Of a DNA stretch of 64,000 nt, positions 19,830 to 32,129 are shown piece by piece. The first letter of the stretch is position 1; the number at the start of each line of letters is the position of its first letter. Origin of the DNA: Vesta saturnalis (lineage: Eukaryota > Arthropoda > Insecta > Coleoptera > Lampyridae); assembly GCA_036346205.1 (NCBI GenBank), contig JARFJB010001352.1, forward strand, positions 1,767,001 through 1,831,000, given 5' to 3'. Below the pieces are notes generated by a model that worked only from the letters and a program-made list of their open reading frames with translations, was not told the origin of the DNA and made no database searches. The position numbers and the translations under genes are program-made.

Positions 19830-22585
19830 TAGACACTCTCTGCGATCCCGGTAGAGGGAGGTCTACTTCAAGAAATCGATCCTGCCCACGCGAGTTTTGG
19901 TTCATTCTCACCTCCCATTAATGAGAAAAACCATGTCTTAACACAAATTCCATCCATCAGATGTCCTACCTAATATATCCTTATCCATCTTCCAACCCGT
20001 CTGGCCAACGTAGAAGATTATGGCCAAAACCCCCTGTTCTCCTTCTGGCGAGTACGAAAACATACGGAAGAATACCCTAGATGGGTAGGAAAAATTTCAA
20101 ACCCCACACCTTGGATAAGGTCTGCATCACGGATTCTAGGGGTGACAAACACTCGCAGGAACAGAAAAAGTACATAAATCACCTGGAACATTGCATATAA
20201 TTACATATAATGTACATACTCTAGCAACGGACCAAACATTAGTACAATTAGAAGAAGATCTCAGGCACGTCAAATGGGACATCGTGGGAATTGGAGAAGC
20301 AAGAAGGAAGTCAAAAGATCAAATTAAATTAAAATTAGGGAACATACTGATTTACAAAGGTGAAGAAGATAAAACTGTAGGATGATTAGGTGTACTTATC
20401 CATAAACGACAAGTTAAAAACATTGAGAGTATTGCCTGTATCACATCAAGAGCAATGTATATAAATCTGATATTGAACAAAAGACATACCTTAAAAATAA
20501 CTCAGTCATATGCACCACGAAGACGAAGAATAACCAGCTCGTTACAACCTGCTGATTGGAGATTGCAATGCAAGGTTGGAAAAGCAACAAGATAAACAAG
20601 AGACAGCAGTCGGAAATTTTTGAATTGAAAGAAGAAATGACCGAAGCAAAGTGTTGATAAATTTTATGCTAAAGAACAAAATGTTCGCAATGAATACATT
20701 CTTCAGGAAAAAAGAACATAGGAAATGGACTTGGGCAAGCCCTGATGGAGTTACCAAAAGTGAATACGATCTTATTATAACGGACAAAAAACAAATAGTA
20801 AAAGACGTAATTGTGCTGAACAAATTATCTGTCGGGTGTGACCATAGAGTAGTAAGAGCCAAACTCATAATAAATGTACAGAAAAGAAGGGCAAAAAACA
20901 GAAACGGTCCGACTGGAGCAACCAGAGCAACCTGAAGCATACGCTGATGATATAAGAAAATACTTGGAAGATCACTGCCTCAAAGATTCAATCATAAACG
21001 ACCACAACGAAAATGAACAAATTTCAAAAGAAATTCAGAAGGATCTACGGCGACATGGTAGAAATGTAATAACAAAGACAATAGAAGACAACAGAAATGA
21101 GAAATAAACGCACAAGGCAAAAGAAAAGAAATATGTAAATTAAGAAATAACAAAGGAACAATAAGAACTAACAGACAAGAGATTCTTAAAGTGGCCGAAA
21201 CTTTTTACACGGACCTTTATACTAGTCCAAAACCAAATAATACGAAGTCAGTACAAGTAAAAACACTTATAAACCAAGGGTCAGAAACGCTTATGCCTCT
21301 TAGACCGTCGGAAATAAGAACACCCTTAAGAGAAATGAAAAATCATCGAACACCTGGGGATGATGGAATAGTCGTAGATGCAATGTCATTAGGAGGAGAA
21401 TCCCTCCAAAGTGAAATAAGAGACCTGTTAATTATTAAAATTATTAATGTTTGGAACAAGGAATGATACCAAATGGCTGGAAAATGCAGTGATAGTACTA
21501 TTATACAAGAAAGGAGACATTGCAAAATCTCTGCTCTTGACGCATAAGTCATTCATGAAAGTTTCAACGATGAGATTAACACCTAAGCTGGATTTTTACC
21601 AACCTAAGCAACAGGCAGGTTGCAGATCAGGATGTGGCACTAACGATCATTTACAAACCATAAGAATTCTGATTGAAAAAGGTATAGAACTGTACGACTA
21701 CACGAAGACACTGAAAAATTCAAAATACAACGTGGTGTAAGACAAGGGGATAACATTTCGCCCAAACTATTCACGGCTGCTTTAGAACTTGTATTCAAAG
21801 ATACTCAGTGGCAGAATGTCGGCATAAATATAGACGGACAGAGGTTAAATCACCTAAGATTTGCCGACGATATCGTATTGATTTCGGATAATTTACAGAA
21901 TACAATATTTATGATAAAAATACTTAAAAGCTCTTCTGAAAAAGCTGTCTTGAAAATAAACTTTGAAAAAATAAATTTCATGACAAATTTGGTAATGAAT
22001 GATAACATAAATATTGAGAACAACAAACAATACATATAAATATCTTGGACTTGAAATCACAATCGAAAGAGACAATCAAACGCACGAAATAAACAACAGA
22101 ATTGGTCTGACCTAGACAGCCTTTGGTAGGCTGAGTAGAGAGTTTCCAATGTGTTTAAAACGAAAAGAGACATTGACCAATGTGGACTATCAGTTCAAAC
22201 TTACGGAGCGGAGACCTTAACACTAACTCAAAAATCAGCAAATAAGTTAAGAACAACTCAACGAGCTATGGAGCACGGAATGTTAGGAGTTAGCCTCAGA
22301 GACCACGTCCGAAATGAAGAAGTTCGGAAAAAGTCTGGAGTCCAAGACGAAATGGAACTGGGCAGGTCACCTGGCAAGAATTCAAGATGATCGATGGAGT
22401 AAACGGATCATGGAATGGAGGCCAAGAGGAACTAAACGAAACCAAGGAAGACCATTGACCAGATGGACCGATGACCTGAAGAGAGTGGCATGCAACTGGA
22501 TACAGGAGGCATGTGATAGATGAAACTGGAAAAGACTAGGGGAGGCCTATGTCCAGCAGTGGACACGATCGGCTACAAGTAACGG
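19830..22585 (+). mobile_element. RTE-type LINE retrotransposon, inactive
   Basis: This would encode an endonuclease plus reverse transcriptase that copies RNA into nicked chromosomal DNA. The endonuclease starts at 20,191 (MHIITYNVHTLATDQTL, then WDIVGIGEARRKSK) and continues after stops in KWTWASPDGVTKSEYDLII and GCDHRVVRAKL. The reverse transcriptase follows with AETFYTDLY, NHRTPGDDGIVVDAM, LLYKKGDIAKS, QQAGCRSGCGTNDHLQTI and later RGVRQGDNISPKLF and LNHLRFADDIVLI (motif C intact). The C-terminal tail TYGAETLTLTQKSANK, KWNWAGHLARI, GRPLTRWTDDLKRVA and AYVQQW is typical of RTE-clade elements in insects. The palm segment with the first catalytic Asp is missing at about 21,735. Upstream, 19,830-20,190 is probably 5' leader. 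Confidence 0.85.
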
Positions 22586-22599
22586 TTTCGATTATTTTT

Positions 22600-25040
22600 A
22601 AGATCGTATGCTTGTAAACTGGTGACGCTTTTAAGAAATTTTTTTCCATAGGCGACTGTTTTGGTAGTCGATATTGATATTTTCGAACCTCCGCCTAGTG
22701 CCAATGTGTGCCATAACACTAAAACTAAAATTAATCACAAAATACTACTTCAAACTGTAAATAAAGCTGGAAATACAATGGGATATAGAAATAAACATAT
22801 CATGACTCTAAACCACTAATTACCGAACTAGTAACGTATTCGATCTCATGGCTTCTTCATTTTGACTGTAGAACTGTGTGGTCAACTGTCCAATTGCGGT
22901 TAGCAATTCTACAAATGAGGTGATTTGCGTAAACCATCTTCACCCAATATTGTTACGTATGATGTAAAACAAGCAAGCATAATGTAACAGAGTAACCGAT
23001 GTTCATTTACACAGTTCAACAACCTTATAGATTCGACCTTAGAATACATCTTTTTTACTTTTAGCGTTTGGTAGTACAAAGCTCGTAACTACAAACAGTC
23101 AGCTATTTTAATCAAACTCAGCTCCGTTCCATTAAAGATGTGTTAATGGTTGAGGATGAAGTAAAATTCTAACAGTTTACCAAAACGTTATAAGCTTGAA
23201 AAATCGGAATTAATTAATATAAATTTTTTTAAACAGAAGTTTTTTGCGTAAATTACAAGGTAAGCACTACAACAAGAAATAAAGTAAATTCCTGATATTA
23301 CTAGTATTTATAAGTAAAGGAATGCAAATGAAGTAAATTTTTAAATATAATTACTCCATTACATTCTGCAATTTAATGCTCTATAATGATAGTTAATACA
23401 GAATTCTAAAGTAGGTTGCCGATATTTATTACAAATTAAACAGCATTAGAGTTAAGTATTTTGATTATTTACTTTAAAGAGAACTTCATTTAACTGTGTG
23501 TATACGTAAATAAATTTACATTAAAATTCTAAAATGCTAACTTATGTACGTAACGTACATAAGTGAGATGGGAGTATTTTACTTGCGCTTACCATATGGC
23601 TATAGAAATAGGAAGCTTGTATTTCCCGTCAATTATACGATAGTGCGGGGACATTTAAGAATTTAATGATAGACACACATTAAGATTGTAATTTTTGGAA
23701 AAATTAGTGGCGTGAAGCCTTTTGAAAGTTAATCTAGCGTTTTTCCTTTCCTAATTTATTTATGATTATAAAGCAACTTTAAAGTTGATCTATTCAGGTG
23801 ATGAATCTAGATTAATTTGCTGTCTCATTGTGTAAAAATTAATTTTAACTAATCTGTGTTACGGTTTTTACCGGCATTTGACGCACTTTTTTGTAACAGA
23901 GTTTTGTTTATATCAAGAAACGGTTGTTAACCAGGTAATTTTTAAACAATCTCCATCAGGTCTTGCATGTAAAATTTATCATCACCACACTGTATAAAAG
24001 CATGAAATTAATTTCATGAGAATTGACTGTATTAACCTATAATAATTACGAAAGAGTGGGTGTAACACATATCTTTGCTAATTACTTACCAATAACTTGT
24101 TTATTACTCTAATAATTTTATAACGTTGCCAGGTAGGAGATCGCGTGAATTGCAAGTTGAGTACATAAAATATTTGATCGTCATTTTTGTTCAGTTCAGT
24201 TCAACATTCTCATGTCCAAGTTCTACTCCTTTAAGAGTTGTGCTGTAAAATGTGTAGGTTAAACTCCTCCATGGTAATTTATTGCATGCAAAACATAGTC
24301 TATAGGTAAAGGGAATGTTACAGATTTCTTAAATCTTTTACATATTTCACTTATAATTGGCATAATATATTCACAAAGCGAAAACAAACTTAGCGGTTAT
24401 AAATTTTGTAATTAGCTAAATAAATAAAATCGTCAATGCAAATTGTATAAAATACAGGACAGCCGTTGAAAGTTCCTTAATGCAGTGTCATGTTATTTAT
24501 GTCTGTATCTTATGCATATCCATCATTCGCATTCTAATGTTGTTGCAGAGACCTGCTTGAAATAATCTTACAACTGCCTTGGATTATCTAGATTATTGGA
24601 TTAAACAAAAAAATTATCGGAAAGTATCAACTATCATAACTGTAAAGTGTTTAGTTATGATTGATACAGGGTATCCTTTTTAACATATAAGACATAAGGG
24701 ACGTATTTTTTAAATTCGTTCTTCTCTTATTAGACAACATTTCTAACCTTCTGGGAAATACAAGATGGCCAGTAACGATGCTTTAAAAAAAAACGCACCA
24801 CTTGGAGATACTTGGCCTTATTACGGAAATCGTAAATATGTATGTATACATTTACTCAAGTCTTAACATGTTAATTGAACTAACTAAAAATAGTTCAACA
24901 TAATGCTAAATGGCATGAAACGTACATCGTGTGCGGTTTCTGTTCTTGCTATTTGTGTTATTATATAAAATAATACAGTTTGTATACGTTTACGTGATCA
25001 GTCTGTTATTAATATGTTATTATTGACAGGTAAGCTACTA
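22600..25040. other. AT-rich region without recognised genes
   Basis: No coding frames above chance and no transposon signatures apart from a TACAGGGTATCC end-like word near 24,665. A perfect short palindrome at 23,540-23,564 (acttatgtacgt, a, acgtacataagt) is the only clear structure. Confidence 0.5.
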
Positions 25041-25797
25041 ATAATAAAATTTTATTGAATTATTTATTCTGTTACCCTTTAAGGTATGATATTTACATTA
25101 ATGCTTCTGTTTATGCTAGCTTTAGGGTCAATAAAAAAATTGGGCATTTAACTTAATTGGAAAATTGAAAAGCTACAAATAACACAACATAATATTTTTT
25201 TTGTTTTGTTTATAGACTTTGGTTTCTATTAATAAAATTTTATTGAATTCTTTATTCTGTTACCCTTTAAGGTATAAACTTTACATTAATGCTTCTGTTT
25301 ATGCTAGCTTTAGGGTCAATAAAAAAAAATCGGGTATTTAACCTAATTGGGAAATTGAAAAGCTACAAATAACACAACATAATATTTTTTTTGTTTTGTT
25401 TATAGACTTTGGTTTCTAATAATAAAATTTTATTGAATTCTTTATTCTGTTACCCTTTAAGGTATAAACTTTACATTAATGCTTCTGTTTATGCTAGCTT
25501 TAGGGTCAATAAAAAAAATTCGGGTGTTTAACCTAATTGGGAAATTGAAAAGCTACAAATGACACAACATAATATTTTTTTTGTTTTGTTTATAGACTTT
25601 GGTTTCTAATAATAAAATTTTATTGAATTCTTTATTCTGTTACCCTTTAAGGTATAAACTTTACATTAATGCTTCTGTTTATGCTAGCTTTAGGGTCAAT
25701 AAAAAAAATTCGGGTATTTAACCTAATTGGGAAATTGAAAAGCTACAAATAACACAACATAATATTTTTTTTGTTTTGTTTATAGACTTTGGTTTCT
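25041..25797 (+). repeat. 189-bp tandem repeat array, 4 copies
   Basis: The word gttaccctttaaggtat recurs at 25,071, 25,259, 25,449 and 25,639, so the period is 188-190 bp. Copies 2-4 are almost identical, while copy 1 differs at many sites, as expected of recent expansion from one edge. Each unit contains an AATAAA-type word (gtcaataaaa) and a poly-T run followed by gttttgtttatag, which looks like a 3' splice acceptor. The first unit is immediately preceded by a donor-like acag-gtaagc (about 25,026). Confidence 0.95.
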
Positions 25798-25859
25798 GTT
25801 TATATACTGTAGTATTGTGTACACCCCGGAATCTGGACATTTCTCCTAATTCCTCAAAC

Positions 25860-26030
25860 TTCAAATCTATATTTTATTTATGCAAGAGAACGTGACCAAA
25901 CCGCCCATGACAATTTCACCTGCTACGCTCATTATGCCAAATTTTAGAGTTGGGTCATTATGTCCATAATGCCAAACGAGATTTAGAAAATTTCGCCAAA
26001 CATCCAAAACGCCTACAATATATGGGGTTA
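25860..26030 (+). repeat. ~150-bp degenerate satellite, left segment
   Basis: About one unit of the array that continues at 28,965-30,715: 'cgtgaccaaaccgcccatga', then 'ccaaattttagagttgggtc', then 'aacgagatttagaaaatttc' and 'acgcctacaatat'. It is cut off at the mariner-like insertion starting near 26,036. Confidence 0.85.
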
Positions 26031-26035
26031 GTAGG

Positions 26036-27803
26036 GTGCTTCAAAAAACGTTCCGCTAATTTCTAGGGTAAATATAATATTAAAAAATAACGTTAGTTTG
26101 GCTAATAAACATGTGTCCGAGAATGCCTCCTTAAAAAGATACGGCCCTAAAGAGGCTCCAAAAATCCTTTTTTTTTATTACCTCTGAAACGGTTTAATAT
26201 TTTGTATAAGAGCGTCGCTAATGGGGGGTGTCACTTATTTTGCCTACAAACTTTTTTTATGGGGATATTTTTAATTTTTTGGGTAAAAATAGTATACTTT
26301 AAACAATTTGCTACAAACAAGATATTCTTGTTAAAAGTAAAAAAAATTACCGATTTTTGAGGTTTTAGTAAGTAATGCTGACCGAATTAATAAATTATTT
26401 AAAATGAAACAGTTAATAATTAACTATCTCAGGGAATTATGATTGTTTCAGACACAACTATGATCAGCACCTCGACCAATCCAATGATTTGGAAAATTTT
26501 CGTTGAGCTATCTTCTAGCTTGCCTACTGAAATGAGGTGAAGCACCATCATGCATAAAAACCGTATGCCTTCGTAGATCATGAAGCAAACCTTCTAATAG
26601 CGAAAATAAACTATTATCCAAAAATTCATAGTAAACATTACCATTTAAATTTCCATAAAAAATATGGTATGCAACGAGGCGGTTGCCTATTGAAGCAGCT
26701 CATACATTCAACTTACAATTATGTTGATAATGCGTTAGACGTTTAACCCTTGGATTTTCCTCTGCCCAGAAGTGACTGTTATGACTATTAAACAGACCTT
26801 ATCTAGTAAACGTTGATTCATCGGTGAAAATAATATTTTGTAAAAAATCGGGGTTCTGTCTCACTCTTTCTTATAATAATTTGCAAAAGTCTATTCTTAA
26901 AAAAGGATCTTCAGGCAATAATTCTTGTACTTGCCTGTAGTGAAACGGGAGCAATAATTGTTCTTTTAATGCACGATGTACACCAAAAACACTTGCGTAG
27001 GATCCGCAACAATTAGATTTAAAATATTTTTTTCTGTTTGAGGAATTATTGCCACTCGTAGTCTACCAAAATTTACCTTTTTTAGTTTAAAGGTTCTAGC
27101 CTCACGGCATAGCCTCACTAAATTCAAAATTGTTTTTGAATCCAGAATACTTCTTCTTGGAAATTTTTTCGAATATCTTCTTTTCGCTGCTTTAGCATCT
27201 CCATCACATTCCATTAATGTTAACAACATATCGGTATAGTCACTATTTGTGTACATATTCATTTTCAAAGTTTTTAGAAGCGTTATTACTTGTTAAACAA
27301 ACCACAACTATCAACAACAATGTATCAAACGAATCTGTCAAACAAAAAAACTCTGCAGTATAAGCCTACTTAATTCAAGTAAATCAAATTAACTCAGTAT
27401 TTCTTTTATTTTCTTATTTTAGGTACATTCAACAAGAGTACCTTATTTGTGGTAAATTGTATAAAAAACATAATTTTTGCCATAAAAATGAAAAATATCC
27501 CCATAAAAGAGTTTTTGGGCAAAATAAGCAGCACCCCCCTTCTTTAGCGACGCTCACGTACAAAATATTACAAATTTGTCAGCACTGTCTTTTATCACCG
27601 AATCAAAGGTATTTGTTATCTAAATTTCATTTCGGTATCTTAAACCGTTTCAGAGATAATAAAAAAAGGATTTATGGGGCCACCTTTACAGGGCCGTATT
27701 TTCGGAAGGAGGCAATTTCGGGCACACCTTTATTAACCAAACTAACGTTATTGTTCAATATTCTATGCATTCTAGAAATTAGGGGAAAGTTTTTTGATAC
27801 ATC
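26036..27803 (-). mobile_element. Mariner-like element with ~300-bp inverted repeats
   Basis: The left end (ggtgcttcaaaaaacgttcc... near 26,036) and the reversed right end (gtatcaaaaaactttcccct... near 27,800) align for about 300 bp. Shared words include ctaatttctag, ataacgttagtttgg, cctctgaaacggtttaa and tatggggatattttt. The element interrupts the satellite and abuts a second element at its right edge. The transposase core is on the minus strand. Confidence 0.85.
26440..27262 (-). pseudogene. Mariner-like transposase, truncated before the last catalytic motif
   Basis: Starts near 27,262 with MKMNMYTNSDYTDMLLTLM; the following GDAKAAKRRYSKKFPRRSIL is the helix-turn-helix region of an insect mariner-like family. 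Later pieces give NSHNSHFWAEENPRVKR, VYYEFLDNSLFSLLEGLL, FMHDGASPHFSRQARR (second catalytic Asp) and ENFPNHWIGRGAD. The expected WPxRSPDLxxxDFFLWG block with the last acid is absent; the frame runs into stops and the left inverted repeat. This is an internally deleted, non-autonomous copy. Confidence 0.75.
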
Positions 27804-27829
27804 CAGTGGACAGCGACAATCTCCAAGTT

Positions 27830-28965
27830 TTAAACGCACGCCACTGGCTGTTGCTTGTCATAAGCACGCCCAAGTCACGTTGCAGTTCTCAAAATGGCGA
27901 CTATGCAACATAAACCGGTCAACGTGCATTCTGACGGAAATACCAAATTGATCCTCCAGGTCATCAGAGCATTCTAGGATGGTATCGGCAATTCAAGACC
28001 ATAGGTGTAGTTAATAAACGTAAAAGCACCGGAAGACCACGAGTAACTGACGCAACAGTGGTTGCTTTTAGACAATGTTTCGTGCGTTCGCCACAAAAGT
28101 CCACCAGTAAAGCAGGTCGTGAACTTGGCATTCCGCAGAAAACTGCGTAGAAAATTTTTCGGAAGCAATTGCGATTCAAACCGTGTCGTATACAGATGTT
28201 TACGACCAGACGACTATGTCAAGCGAACCGAGTTTTGTACATTCAGGAATCAATGGAGGATGACGCCTTTTCCAACCGTTTGGTGCTCAGTTACTATTTC
28301 ATAGTAAGTGGTAAGGTAAACTGTCACGACATTCGGATATGGGGCACGGAAAACCCTCATGACATTATCCAACATGAAAGGGATTCTCAAAAATTGAATG
28401 TTTTCTATGCCGTATCCAGCACAAAAGTGTATGAACCGTTTTTATTTCATGAAAAAGCTGTTACCGGTATGTCGTATCTCGATATGTTACACTTGTGGTT
28501 ATTTCCGCAACTAATGGATGATTTCAACAACTTTATAACCCAACAAGTTGAAGCTCCCCCTCACTGGAATAAAGAGGTCCGTGCATATCCAAACGAGGAA
28601 CTCCCTCACCATTGGATAGACCGTTGTGTTGAAGGAGATTTAGAATTGTTTGCGTAGCCTCCCAACTCTCCTGAACCGTACGATGTTTATTTGTGGGGGT
28701 ACATTAAAGCCAAGGTTTTCGTACCACCACTACCTACAACACTAGGTGAACTCAGAAGACGCATTGTTGATGTTGCTAACAGTATCGTATGGGCTGAACT
28801 GGACTATCGTTGCGACATCTGTTGTGTGACTCGAGGAGCCCACATTGGACATTTGTAATGTGCTATCTATCTATCGATAGACATGTCATTTACTATTCTA
28901 TCTGTAATACTAACTGAAATATAGCTTTGTCAAGCCCGATGGTCATTTTGTGCTAACCCTGTACC
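27830..28965 (+). pseudogene. Second mariner-like transposase (DD-D family), all catalytic acids lost
   Basis: Plus-strand pieces appear in family order: GWYRQFKTIGVVNKRKSTGR, SPQKSTSKAGRELGIPQKT, FKPCRIQMFTTRRL, SGKVNCHDIRIWGTENPHDI, ERDSQKLNVFYAVSSTKVYE, YLDMLHLWLFPQL, APPHWNKEVRAYP, LPHHWIDR, DVYLWGYIKAKVFVPPLPTT, ending in RGAHIGHL near 28,856. Consensus SDEATF reads SYYFI, QQDGAPPH reads QQVEAPPH, and RSPDLTPCDF reads NSPEPYDVY, so every catalytic Asp is gone or displaced. A TIR-like end (tgtgctaaccctgta) is present near 28,950-28,965. The left end is missing where it meets the neighbouring element. Confidence 0.75.
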
Positions 28966-30715
28966 GACAACCTTTCGCCTAGAACGCTCATTTTGCCAAA
29001 TTTTAGAGTTGGGCTACGATGCCGAAAATAACCAAAACGCCGAATGAGATTTAGAACATTTGTCCAAATGACTACAATGCATTTTAGTAGCCCCAAACTC
29101 TGAACGTAACCAAAACACCCACCACCATTTCGCCCACTACGTTCATTTTGCCAAACTTTAGAGTTGGGTCACCATGTCGACAATGAACAAAACATCAAGC
29201 GAGATTTAGGACATTTCGCCAAGTGCCCAAACCACTTACAATATATTTTACGTGACCAAAACTCCACCCATCCGCCGAGTTTTAGAATTGGGCCATTATA
29301 TCGATAATACCCAATGGGCCGAATGAAATTTTAGGATATTTCGCCAAATACCTAAAAAGCCTACAATATATTTTAAAAGTCCTAAACTCTCCACGTGACC
29401 AAAACACCCACGACCATTTCGCCGACTACGTTCATTTTGCCAAACTTTACAGTTGGCCCGCTATGCGAACAATGACATAAACGTCAAACAAGAATTAGGA
29501 CATTTAGCCAAACACCCAGAACGCTTACAATATATTTTAATAGACTTAAACACTGAACTAGACTAAAACACCGATAATTCTACCGAATTTTAGAGTTGGG
29601 TCATTATGTCGATAACATCCAATACAACGAAAGAAATTTAAGACATTTCGCCAAATGCCCAAAAACCATACAAAATATTTCAAAACGCCTAAACTCTGAA
29701 CGTGACCAAAACACCCACGATAATTTCGCTGAGTACGTTTGTTTTGATGCTATGTCAACAATCACCTAAACGTCAAACGAGATTAGGACATTTCGCCAAA
29801 TGCCTACAACGCTTACAATATATTTTAATAGTCTTAAACACTGAACGTGACCAAAACGACGCTCATTCTGCCAAATTTTAGACTTAAACCGTTATGTCGA
29901 CAATTACCAATACTCCAAACGAGATTTAGGACATTTCATCAAATGCCCAAAACGCCTGCGATACACGTTTTGAGTTCTAAATACTACACGTGACTAAAAC
30001 GCCGACATTCACTTCGCCCACTACTATGCCGGCAATGAGCAACACGGCGAAGGCGATTTAGGACATTTCTCCAAATGCCCAAAACACGTACAATATATTT
30101 TAAAACTGCAAAACACTAAACTAGACCAAAACGCCAACGACCACTTTACCGACTGCGCCTATTCTGCCAAATTGCAATATTATACTTTTACGCCGACAAT
30201 GACTAAAGTACGGAATGATTAAAGTCCCGAACAACCAAAGAGCCGAATGACCAAAACGCCGACACGATAGTATTATACGCCAAAAACGTCGATGATGATG
30301 ATTACTGCAAGGCCAGATACCTCTGAATGTGACTTAAACGCCGAAAACCATTTCGCTTACTAGGCTCATTTTGCCAAATTGTAAAGTTGGGCCACTATGC
30401 CGACAATAACCAAAAAACTGAATGACATTTACGACATTTCACCAAATGCCCAAAACGCATACAATATATTTTAATAGTCCTAAACGCTGAATGTGAGAAA
30501 ACCGCCAATACGCTTGTAATACGTTTTAATTGCCCAATATGCAGAACGTGATCAAGACGCTGTCGACCATTTCGACTGCTCTGCTCATTCTACCTAATTT
30601 TACAGTTGGACCGTTATGTCGGTAATAACCAAAACGGCAAACGAGATCTGAGACATCTCCCTAAATGCCCAAAACGCCGATAATAGTGATTAATGCAAGG
30701 CTAGATACCGTCAGA
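28966..30715 (+). repeat. ~150-bp degenerate satellite, main segment (~12 units)
   Basis: The landmark 'ccaaattttagagttggg' and decayed forms recurs near 28,998, 29,157, 29,285, 29,443, 29,590, 29,745, 29,873, 30,025, 30,170, 30,375 and 30,600. Spacings are mostly 128-160 bp. Each unit also has 'gaccaaaacgcc', 'gagatttaggacatttcgcc' and 'aatatattttaatag'. The unit appears built from a smaller roughly 17-bp module (gaccaaaacgccgaatg), visible as near-consecutive copies around 30,195-30,270. There is no coding capacity. Confidence 0.9.
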
Positions 30716-30719
30716 AGTT

Positions 30720-31800
30720 GATAACTTGTAAATGTTAAGGGAGTTAAAGTAAATTAATGAAATAATTTGATGTAACATATATTACGTTATTGTACCCAAA
30801 CGTTTCCAGTATATAGTGGTGTAACCAAACGAGCGAATGTACGTAAAATATTTAAGAGACAAATAGAAAGTAGTTAATAGCGGTTTAACCTCACCGACTG
30901 AAACACTGGTTTGTGGAAAATGTGAAAAGTGTATGTGTGTTCGTTGCGCGTGTCCGTGCGTGCTTGGGTGAATGAAATTAATATCTCAAATACTATAAAA
31001 ACTTTGATTTAAATTTGACATACACATTTAATACCTAAACGTCAACATTACATTAACCAACATGAGGTATTGGAGTGAGGGGGCTATTTGTGTACCACCG
31101 GTGGGTCACACCTACGTTTTTTGCAAAATATACAAGATGGCGCTACATTTATTTCTAATTCAAATAGTGGGAGACAGCGAATTGTCCCATTATTGGGGCG
31201 TGCGAGAAAGGGAGAGAGAAAGAAACGGGCATCAAGAGGTTTAATTCATCAAAGAAAACACACGCAAGCCAGAAAGGCGCAAGCAAGCAAGATGACGGAA
31301 AACGGAAACAAGATGGCGGAACACGGTAACAAAATAGGTACAAAGCCAAAAAGCGTTGAGGTGTAGAAATAGATGATGAGAAAGGTGTTACCAAACCGGA
31401 GATGAAGAAACCGTCACTATCTTGCCTCTTAATCCAAAAAGACCCACCAAAACAGGATGGTGAAAAGACCAAAAAACACAAAGGAACAAGATCGCGGGAG
31501 GTCAATAACGCGTGCGGAGGCACTGTCTCAGGATGTTGGAACAAGATGCTGAACCTAAGATAGCGAAATCAGCCATAAAGCTGCAGGGAGTGGTCCCTAA
31601 GGACGACATAAAATAGAGGATAAAAATCTGGCTTCAAAATCATAAAAACAAGTGTTGAAGAATGGACCGATAAAATGGCCTTAGGGTAGGTGTTGAAAAT
31701 TCAACCGTAAAAGAAGGCAATAAAAGGGTGTCATTAAAAAAATCAATTAACTGGAAAAATTTTGGGTTATTAAAAAGGAATTAAACATACACTAAGAGAA
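30720..31800. other. No gene recognised; G-rich strand and aacaagatggc words
   Basis: Between the satellite and the SINE cluster. 31,060-31,560 is G/A-rich on the plus strand with repeated 'caagatggcg', 'gaaacaagatggcgg' and 'ggaacaagat' words, like 465-690. Open frames here on both strands (60-129 codons) reflect that composition, and I see no domain in them. Confidence 0.4.
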
Positions 31801-31839
31801 GAGGATATAGAGATATTGGGAAGGCAAGCTCCTGCAGTA

Positions 31840-32085
31840 ACAATATTGGAATTCCAAGATGGCTGCATTGACGGAAAGAATGGAGTTAGAGATTTGAGGG
31901 GAAGTTACGGACCCATTTGCTAAAGAAGACTCACATGGTATGTCTGTAGTGACGATACCGATGTATGGATATGATGAAAACCCTCTGAAAACTATATATA
32001 GAAAAGACGGTAACGAGAATCAGGCCCGTTACCTTCCAATTTCTAAATAGATTGTATGAACACTTACCTACCAGACCGGCAATGT
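31840..32085 (-). mobile_element. tRNA-derived SINE, copy 4 (3'-truncated, diverged)
   Basis: Minus strand: 'ggtctggtaggtaagtg' (decayed A box), a decayed B-box region, then the body words 'ttttcagagggttttcatc' and 'atcggtatcgtcactaca' shared with the other copies. The far body and tail are missing or unrecognisable. Confidence 0.65.
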
Positions 32086-32129
32086 GTAATTTCCGCCACT
32101 ATTATACTCCCTCTTTGCTCCTACGTTTG

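Noticed and set aside
20542..20940. 132-codon minus-strand frame
   Set aside because: Antisense to the RTE LINE endonuclease region.
27457..27951. 164-codon plus-strand frame
   Set aside because: Runs through the inverted repeat of one mariner-like element into the next; no motif in this frame.
25860..30715. CRISPR-like array (regular repeats with different spacers)
   Set aside because: Units are degenerate and contiguous without conserved short repeats, and the context is eukaryotic; it is a satellite.
31062..31544. Open frames of 60-129 codons on both strands
   Set aside because: Purine-rich short-repeat composition; no motif and no splice context.
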